Shown one piece after another: positions 58,434-64,000 of a stretch of 64,000 bases of DNA. The stretch is from CAZNUP01 sp964609775 (GTDB taxonomy: Bacteria > Patescibacteriota > Microgenomatia > JAMCZE01), in contig CAZSSJ010000003.1 in assembly GCA_964609775.1 (NCBI GenBank), positions 1-64,000 on the forward strand. The letters are read 5' to 3'. The translations under genes and the position numbers were made by a program. Position 1 is the stretch's first letter. The number at the start of each line of letters is the position of its first letter. Below the pieces are notes generated by a model that ran no database searches, was not told the DNA's origin, and saw only the letters and a list, made by a program, of their open reading frames with translations.

Positions 58434-58563
58434 TATCGATTTAGTGTCTATAAATTTGCAGGTTGCAATAGTTATCTTGTTAATGATCATTGCTTTCTAT
58501 CTGACGTATAGGTTTGTATGGAAAGAAACGCTTCCGGGGACTTCGGGGAAAAAGGGAAAATAG
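58423..58563 (+). CDS. Small single-pass membrane protein (46 aa)
   Basis: ATG 5 nt behind a good AGGAGG site inside the end of the preceding gene. RSNIDLVSINLQVAIVILLM continues as a helix to about residue 30, then a Lys/Gly tail whose last codons (LPGTSGKKGK) resemble a GGGGACTTCGGGG repeat. The helix entry N-L-x-V-A-I matches the small proteins at 80-208 and 29792-29905. Confidence 0.6.
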   Translation: MRSNIDLVSINLQVAIVILLMIIAFYLTYRFVWKETLPGTSGKKGK

Positions 58564-58572
58564 CTTCTTAAG

Positions 58573-60529
58573 TTAGACGATTAGTCCGGCCAAGAGTAGG
58601 GCGACGATGTTGGCGACTTTGATCATGGGGTTAATGGCCGGGCCGGCGGTGTCTTTGTAGGGGTCCCCCACCGTGTCTCCGGTTACTGCCGCTTGGTGAG
58701 CGGGAGACTTTTTGCCGCCGAGATGGCCTTCCTCAATATATTTTTTGGCGTTGTCCCAGGCGGCGCCACCGGAGGTCATGGAGATGGCGACAAAGATGCC
58801 GGTGACAATCGTGCCAACCAGAAGGCCGCCGAGGGCAACCGGGCCAAGGAGAAAGCCGACGAGGACCGGGATGACGACGGGAATGAGGGCCGGAATGATC
58901 ATTTCTTTAATGGCGGCGCCGGTGACGATTTCGACGGCTTTGCCGTATTCGGGTTTAGCCTTGCCTTCCATGAGGCCTTTGATTTGCTTAAACTGACGAC
59001 GGATTTCTGTCACAATTGTTCCGGCGGCTTTGCCGACGGCTTCCAGCAGAAGGGCGCCAAAAAAGTAGGGCATGGCTCCGCCGATGAAGAGGCCGATGAG
59101 GACCTTGGGATCGCTTAAGGAGAAAGTTAGGGGGTTTAGGGAGGTTGGGGCGGTTCGGGAGGTTATTTCTTGGACATAGGCGCTGAAGAGGACGAGGGCG
59201 GCCAGGGCGGCACTGCCGATGGCGTAGCCCTTAGTGACGGCTTTTGTCGTGTTGCCGACGGCATCAAGGCTGTCGGTGACGGCGCGGACTTTTTCCGGAA
59301 GCCCGGCCATTTCGGCAATGCCGCCGGCGTTATCGGTGATGGGGCCGAAGGCGTCGATGGCGACAACGATACCTGTCAGCGACAGCATGGCGGTGGCGGC
59401 TATGGCGATGCCGTAGAGACCGGCGAGAGAGTAGGCTAAAAGAATGGCGGCGGAAATGATGATGATCGGCGCGGCGGTGGACTTCATGGAAACGGCGAGG
59501 CCGGCAATGATGTTGGTGCCATGACCGGCTTGTGAAGCCTGGGCGATAGATTTTACTGAGCCGAAGTTTTTTGAGGTGTAGAACTCGGTGATGACGACCA
59601 TCGCGGCGGTGACGGCGAGGCCAATTAGGGAGGAAAGATAGAGGTTGAAGGCCGGATAGATGGCGTTGTCAGCCATTAAGTATTGGGTTAATGGGTAAAA
59701 GGAGACTAATGAGACTAAGGCTGCGGCAATGAGGCCCCGGTAGAGAGTCCCCATAATTGATTTGACAGATTTGACAAACTGGACTAATTGGACGCCTACA
59801 ATTGAGGCGACAATGGACAGAGCTCCGATTAACAAAGGGTAGTATTGTGATTGCGGAAAGTGGGGAAAGATGAGACTGCCTAAAAGAAGGGTGGCGACCA
59901 GGGTGACGACGTAGGTTTCAAATAGGTCGGCGGCCATGCCGGCGCAGTCGCCGACGTTGTCGCCGACGTTGTCAGCAATGACACCGGGGTTTNNNNNNNN
60001 NNCCCCCGCCGATGCGGGCAAAGATGGAAATTAAGGAAGCGCCAAAACCAAGAGCGGCCAATTTTTCGTTGCCGCCTGGCAGCATGGTTAGAACGATTGA
60101 TACGGATAGAAGGGCAATCCCCGCAACCATTAGCCCGGTGACGGAGCCGCCACTGAAACCAACTTTCAGAGCTTCGGTGAGGCCGCTTTTAGCGGCTTCG
60201 GCCGTTCGGGAGTTGGCCCGGACGGAAACACTCATGCCAATGATGCCAGTGGTGGCTGACAGAATGGCGCCAAGAGCGAAAGCAACGGCCGAGGGAGGAC
60301 CGAAGAGGACGAAGAGGGCCAAGATGACCAATAGGGCGACGACGGCGACAAGGGAATATTGCTTTTTGAGGTAGGCGTTGGCCCCTTCAAGAATAGCCTG
60401 GGCGATTTGCTGCATTTTGGGGGTGCCGGCGGGAAGGCTAAGGATGCGCTGAATTTGGAAGAGGGAGTAGAAGACGGCCAGGAGGCCGGCGGCGAAGGGA
60501 AGGAGGGTTAGAATTTGCGTCATGGTCAA
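58573..60529 (-). CDS. hppA: Membrane-bound proton/sodium-translocating pyrophosphatase, with assembly gap
   Basis: Couples hydrolysis of PPi to ion pumping. The N-terminal part (60529 to 60003) ends at SLISIFARIGG; the rest resumes at NPGVIADNVGDNVGDCAGMA and runs to 58573. Family comparison shows that about 33 residues are missing at the ten N (59993-60002), including the catalytic DVGADLVGKVE PPi-binding loop, so the gap is longer than drawn. The rest, including DNAGGIAEMAGLPEKVR and SGGAAWDNAKKYIEEG, is intact. The residue corresponding to the K+-dependence site is in the FITDNAGGIAEMAG neighbourhood and was not resolved. A 9-bp repeat at 59758-59792 codes QLVQFVKSVKS. Confidence 0.95.
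59758..59792. repeat. TTTGAC-type 9-bp repeat inside hppA
   Basis: GATTTGACA, GATTTGACA, AACTGGACT, AATTGGACG: four exact 9-bp units in frame. Confidence 0.7.
59993..60002. other. Assembly gap (10 N) in hppA
   Basis: Ten undetermined bases standing for an estimated ~100 bp of missing coding sequence. Confidence 0.95.
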
Positions 60530-60562
60530 ATTTGTCTAATTTGTTGAATTGGTCCAATTTGG
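60526..60562. repeat. AATTTG-type repeat tract, intergenic copy
   Basis: TCAAATTTG, TCTAATTTG, TTGAATTGG, TCCAATTTG units between gyrB and hppA. Confidence 0.6.
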
Positions 60563-60566
60563 CAAC

Positions 60567-62489
60567 TCACAAATCGAGATTGGCCATCTTGGCGTGGCTT
60601 TGGATGAAGCGCTTTCGGGGCGGGACATCTTCACCCATGAGCATGTCAAAGGTTTCGTTAGCTTTGTGCACATCCTCAATGGTGACCTGCTTTAAAATCC
60701 GGTTTTGCGGATTTAAGGTTGTCTCCCAAAGTTCGGTGGCATTCATCTCACCAAGGCCTTTGTAACGCTGTACATTTAATTTTACTCCCCCTCCCAGTTC
60801 TTTGGCAAGATTGTCTTTTTCCCCTTCGGTGTAGACATATTTTTTATTACCTTTCCCCCACTCTATTTTATATAGAGGTGGCAAGGCGACGTAGACGTAG
60901 CCTTTTTCGACCAGCGTGGGCATGTGGCGGTAGAGAAAGGTCAGGTAGAGGCATTTGATGTGCGAGCCGTCGACGTCGGCGTCGGACATGATGATGATGC
61001 GGTGATAGCGGAGTTTGTCGATATTAAATTGGTCGCTTATCCCCGCTCCGATGGCGATGATTAAACTTTTGAATTTGTCGGAGTCGACGATTTGGTCGAT
61101 GCGGGCGCGCTCGGTGTTGAGGACTTTTCCGAACAACGGCAGGATGGCTTGAAATTTGCGGTCTCTCCCCTGTTTGGCACTGCCGCCGGCGGAGTCACCC
61201 TCGACGATGAATAGTTCCGAAGCAGCCGGATCGCGAGACTGGCAGTCGGCTAGCTTTCCGGGAAGGGCTGATCCTTCCAAAGCGCCTTTTCTGATGACGG
61301 CTTCTTTGGCAGCTCGGGCGGCCAAGCGAGCTTTGGCAGCCAGGAAAGCTTTCTCCAGGATGGCCCGACCGTCGCGGGGATTTTCTTCAAAATAGGTGTC
61401 GAGGGCTTCTTTGACAACGCCGTAAACAGCGGGTTGGATTTCGGCGTTGTTGAGTCTTGTTTTGGTTTGCGATTCGAATTGGAGTTTGTCGGCGGCCATT
61501 TTGACATAGACGACGGCGGTTAAGCCTTCACGAAGGTCGTCGCCGATGAAGCTTTCCGCTCCTTCTTTAATGGCGCCGGATTTTTTGCCATAGTCGTTGA
61601 GAGCTCGGGTGAGGGCGGCCCGGAAGCCGGCAACGTGGGTGCCGCCGTCGGGGGTTTCAATGATGTTGACGAAGGATTCCAACCGTTCACCGAAGTCGTC
61701 GTTGTACTGCATGGCAACCTCGATGCCGATTGGGGCCAGAGCGGTCTCGATCTCTTTGGTGAGATAGAAGACGTCGGAGATGGGTTGCTTGTTGCCGCCC
61801 AGGTGGGCGACGAGAGATTTTATGCCTCCTTCAAAGTAGAAGTTGGACTCCTCCCCGGTCCGTTCGTCTTGGAGATTAAAAAGGAGTTTGGGGACGAGAT
61901 AGGCCCACTTCTGGAGGTCTTCTTTGATGGTTTGGAAACTCCACTCGGTAGTGGAAAAGATGTCCGGGTCAGGGAGGAAAGTGGTTTTGGTTCCGGTTTT
62001 TGGGCTTTTACCAATTTCTTTGAGGGGAGCATCAGCAATGCCCTTTTTGTAGCTTTGGCGAAAGAGTTTACCTTTTTGGGAGACCTCGACGACCATCCAG
62101 GTGGAAAGAGCGTTAGTGGCGGCGGCACCGACGCCATGGAGACCGCCGGATTTGGCGTATGCCTGGGCGTCAAACTTGCCACCGGAGTGCAATCGGGTCA
62201 TGGCCAGCTCAACACCGGAGAGGTGGTATTTGGGATTAAGGTCGGTGGGGATGCCCCGGCCCTCATCTTCAACCGTCAGAGAGCCATCTTTATTAATGGT
62301 GACGAAAATTTGACGGCCGAAGCCAACCAGAGCTTCATCAACGCTGTTGTCGACAATTTCTTTAAAGAGGTGGTGGAGGCCTTTTTCGTCGGTGGAACCA
62401 ATGTACATGCCCGGGCGTTTGCGCACCGGCTCGAGGCCCTCAAGAACCTGAATGTTTTCGGCGGTGTATTTTGCGTCGGTCTTTGGCAT
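60567..62489 (-). CDS. gyrB: DNA gyrase subunit B
   Basis: 640 aa. GHKL ATPase domain (LEGLEPVRKRPGMYIGSTDE, then IVDNSVDEALVGFG, then VEDEGRGIPTD, then GGLHGVGAAATNALS), transducer domain, and TOPRIM with LFIVEGDSAGGSAKQGRDRK and IIIMSDADVDGSHI. The C-terminal RYKGLGEMNATELWETTLNP closes it. Complete; works with gyrA in the same window, separated by hppA. Confidence 0.97.
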   Translation of the reverse strand: MPKTDAKYTAENIQVLEGLEPVRKRPGMYIGSTDEKGLHHLFKEIVDNSVDEALVGFGRQIFVTINKDGSLTVEDEGRGIPTDLNPKYHLSGVELAMTRLHSGGKFDAQAYAKSGGLHGVGAAATNALSTWMVVEVSQKGKLFRQSYKKGIADAPLKEIGKSPKTGTKTTFLPDPDIFSTTEWSFQTIKEDLQKWAYLVPKLLFNLQDERTGEESNFYFEGGIKSLVAHLGGNKQPISDVFYLTKEIETALAPIGIEVAMQYNDDFGERLESFVNIIETPDGGTHVAGFRAALTRALNDYGKKSGAIKEGAESFIGDDLREGLTAVVYVKMAADKLQFESQTKTRLNNAEIQPAVYGVVKEALDTYFEENPRDGRAILEKAFLAAKARLAARAAKEAVIRKGALEGSALPGKLADCQSRDPAASELFIVEGDSAGGSAKQGRDRKFQAILPLFGKVLNTERARIDQIVDSDKFKSLIIAIGAGISDQFNIDKLRYHRIIIMSDADVDGSHIKCLYLTFLYRHMPTLVEKGYVYVALPPLYKIEWGKGNKKYVYTEGEKDNLAKELGGGVKLNVQRYKGLGEMNATELWETTLNPQNRILKQVTIEDVHKANETFDMLMGEDVPPRKRFIQSHAKMANLDL

Positions 62490-62502
62490 TTTGGCACAAA
62501 AA

Positions 62503-62546
62503 ACTTAAGTTTCTTAGGACACTTAAGTCTCTTAAGACACTTAAGT
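62503..62546. repeat. CTTAAG-type 9-bp repeat tract, intergenic copy
   Basis: Five units (AACTTAAGT, TTCTTAGGA, CACTTAAGT, CTCTTAAGA, CACTTAAGT) immediately upstream of gyrB. Confidence 0.7.
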
Positions 62547-62563
62547 TAGATGCGACTATTCTA

Positions 62564-63235
62564 CTAATTTAACAGCAGGTTTTCCAGGGTTAAGCGGACA
62601 TTACAGTTAGCTTTGAGGCGGTTTTTTGCTTGCAGGAGACTCTTTGTGCGGGAAGGCCAATTTACGGGCACGGAGGTTTGGGAAATGGCGAGATGGTGGA
62701 GGGCGCAGAGCATTTTATCAAGCCAGATGAGCGCCTCCTTACGACTGGAGGAAACCTCGGCGGCTAATTTGAAGCGTTCCCCGATCCCCCACCTGGAGAG
62801 GCTGACAAGAAGGTCTTGAACGGCGGCGATTTCGGAAGACGGGATGGTCGGGGTTGCTGGTGGGAGATAGATGGTTTGGCAGCGGGAAAGGATGGTTGGG
62901 AGGAGATTGTCCGAAGTTGACTGGCACGAGAGAAAGATGAGCGCGCTTCCAGGCGGGTCTTCCAGGGTTTTCAGGAGGGCATTTTGGGCCTCGACTGTGA
63001 GCGTGTCGGCGTTTTCGATGAAAGCGATTTTTTGCGGCTTTGAGACGGGTTTTCGGTTTAAGTGGTGTTGCAGTTCCCGAATTTCGGCGATGCCGATTGA
63101 GCCCTCGCCACTTATCCGGATGATGTCAGGATCAGAAGGATTAGCCTGAAGGGGGATTTTTTCCAGAATTTGGAAGAGGACGTCGTTTTGACCCCCAATG
63201 ACGAGATAGCTGCCGGCGGAAATCGTTGACACCAT
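62564..63235 (-). CDS. DNA polymerase III delta'-like clamp-loader subunit
   Basis: About 223 aa. AAA+ remnant with the delta'/gamma signature KIAFIENADTLTVEAQNALL, KTLEDPPGSALIFLSCQSTS, and ILSRCQTIYLPP (SRC motif near 115). The Walker A loop is absent, as in delta'. It is shorter than E. coli HolB, with a reduced C-terminal collar domain. Start at ATG 63235 is preferred since TACAAT (63246-63251) lies 10 nt upstream and overlaps the alternative ATG at 63247. Divergent from the PilB gene. Confidence 0.85.
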   Translation of the reverse strand: MVSTISAGSYLVIGGQNDVLFQILEKIPLQANPSDPDIIRISGEGSIGIAEIRELQHHLNRKPVSKPQKIAFIENADTLTVEAQNALLKTLEDPPGSALIFLSCQSTSDNLLPTILSRCQTIYLPPATPTIPSSEIAAVQDLLVSLSRWGIGERFKLAAEVSSSRKEALIWLDKMLCALHHLAISQTSVPVNWPSRTKSLLQAKNRLKANCNVRLTLENLLLN

Positions 63236-63258
63236 AACTTCCGGCATTGTACGATGGA

Positions 63259-64000
63259 ATGGTCATGGATGCTACTGCCCAAGGGGTGGATTCTGCCCCG
63301 ACGAGTGTTGAAGAAGCGCTTGTTTCGGCTCATAAAATTACGGCTGACCAGTTGACTTTAGCCACTCAGGAGAATGTCAACACCGGAAAAGCCATCGAGC
63401 AAATTTTAAAAGACCGCGGCTTTGTGACAGACAAAGATGTCATGGCCGCTAAAGCCCAGATTATTGGAATTTCTCTGGTGGACGTGTCGGCCATTGCCGT
63501 TTCCCCGGAAGTTTTGAATCTTATTCCGCAAACGGTGGCAGAGCGGTATGAGGTGATGCCGTTTGAGTTAGATGTGACGACGGGGCAATTGTCGGTCGCG
63601 ATGGCTGACCCCTTGGACCTGACGGCCATTAGCTTTTTGGAAAAAAAGAGTGCCAAGAAGATTAAGCCATTTTTGGCTGATTCTGATGATCTGCGCCGGG
63701 CAATTTCGGAGAAATATTCGCAAGGGTTAGGAATTGAAGTGACGGCGGCTCTTAAGGAAGCCCCGGTGGCAGCGAAAGTCAAAGACGCGGTTGGGCAGGC
63801 AGCGGTGGCTAAGGGTGGAGAGACGATCAGAGACGCGCCAGTGGCAAAAATTACCTCGGCCCTTTTAGATTTTGCGATTAAATCCCGGTCGTCAGATATT
63901 CATGTTGAGCCACTTGAGGATCACACTCGCGTGCGCTACCGGATTGATGGGATCCTTTATGAGAAGCTTGTCTTGCCGGCGAGCATTCATGACTCGGTGG
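63259..64000 (+). CDS. PilB/GspE-type secretion ATPase, N-terminal part (runs off the window)
   Basis: Open to the window end. The N-terminal MshEN/GspE-N domain (HKITADQLTLATQENVNTGK, then ILKDRGFVTDKDVMAAKAQI, then LNLIPQTVAERYEVMPFELD, then AMADPLDLTAISFLEKK) is followed by the start of the ATPase core (KITSALLDFAIKSRSSDIHV, then EPLEDHTRVRYRIDGILYEK). It would power type IV pilus extension or DNA uptake, systems common in CPR. TACGAT (63250-63255) is 9 nt before the second in-frame ATG (63265), which may be the true start. Confidence 0.92.
   Translation, partial: MVMDATAQGVDSAPTSVEEALVSAHKITADQLTLATQENVNTGKAIEQILKDRGFVTDKDVMAAKAQIIGISLVDVSAIAVSPEVLNLIPQTVAERYEVMPFELDVTTGQLSVAMADPLDLTAISFLEKKSAKKIKPFLADSDDLRRAISEKYSQGLGIEVTAALKEAPVAAKVKDAVGQAAVAKGGETIRDAPVAKITSALLDFAIKSRSSDIHVEPLEDHTRVRYRIDGILYEKLVLPASIHDSV

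Overview
The window looks like a fragment of a Patescibacteria (Candidate Phyla Radiation) chromosome, most likely from the Microgenomates side. This is inferred from gene content and style. Genes are short and tightly packed. Many start codons lie 6-11 nt behind a TATAAT-like box, with no Shine-Dalgarno sequence. There are many small single-membrane-segment proteins of unknown function and many PIN and ParE type toxin-antitoxin pairs. Known families occur in CPR-typical forms: a short UDP-sugar dehydrogenase, an RnfD/NqrB-ferredoxin reductase fusion, an RNHCP protein, a four-helix-bundle S23 protein and an NYN protein. UGA ends ordinary genes (cysS, ychF), so the UGA=Gly code of Gracilibacteria and Absconditabacteria is not in use. 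Two runs of ten N (47422-47431 in tgt, 59993-60002 in hppA) show that this is a scaffolded assembly.

Layout. 0-7 kb: PIG-L deacetylase, cysS, secreted proteins, yvcK and a UDP-sugar dehydrogenase. 7-9.7 kb: accessory zone with two PIN toxin-antitoxin pairs, a frameshifted gene, an exonuclease III remnant, an alkyltransferase-like protein and msrB carrying a palindromic insert. 9.8-19 kb: class A beta-lactamase-like hydrolase, RnfD-FNR fusion, a zinc/manganese ABC transporter (znuA-znuC-znuB order), Fic protein and secreted/anchored proteins. 19-25 kb: ychF, then rpsF-ssb-rpsR running into two unknown genes, a CtpA protease and an HtrA protease. 25-31 kb: prfA, rpmE, S23 protein, EamA transporter, hisS, NYN protein, then a graveyard with a hisS 5' duplicate, a GNAT remnant and tRNA-His. 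31-39 kb: metallo-hydrolase, dnaB, VTT protein, tRNA-Leu, efp, MFS transporter, Lgt-like protein, dksA and an RluA enzyme. 39-45 kb: accessory zone with a toxin-antitoxin pair (broken toxin) between direct repeats, a membrane zincin, a twin-arginine-like exported protein and a large CARDB surface protein interrupted by UGA. 45-64 kb: antiporter, RNHCP, tgt, LytR_C protein, TPR protein, yebC-ruvC, LAGLIDADG remnant next to a Xer recombinase, gyrA, small membrane proteins, hppA, gyrB, holB and the start of a PilB/GspE ATPase.

The core genes cover translation (cysS, hisS, prfA, efp, rpsF, rpsR, rpmE, tgt, ychF, two tRNAs), replication and repair (dnaB, ssb, gyrA, gyrB, holB, ruvC, xer), regulation (yebC, dksA) and envelope work (ctpA, htrA, hppA, transporters). 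The most unusual signal spans the whole window: several families of degenerate repeats, some built on 9-bp units, sit both between genes and inside essential genes (tgt, yebC, rluA-like, prfA, gyrA, hppA). Nine is a multiple of three, so the reading frame survives. Other items to check are the 21-bp palindrome inserted in frame in msrB, the duplicated hisS 5' end with its divergent promoter and a candidate small RNA, the in-frame UGA in the CARDB protein, and the toxin-antitoxin and Fic operators.
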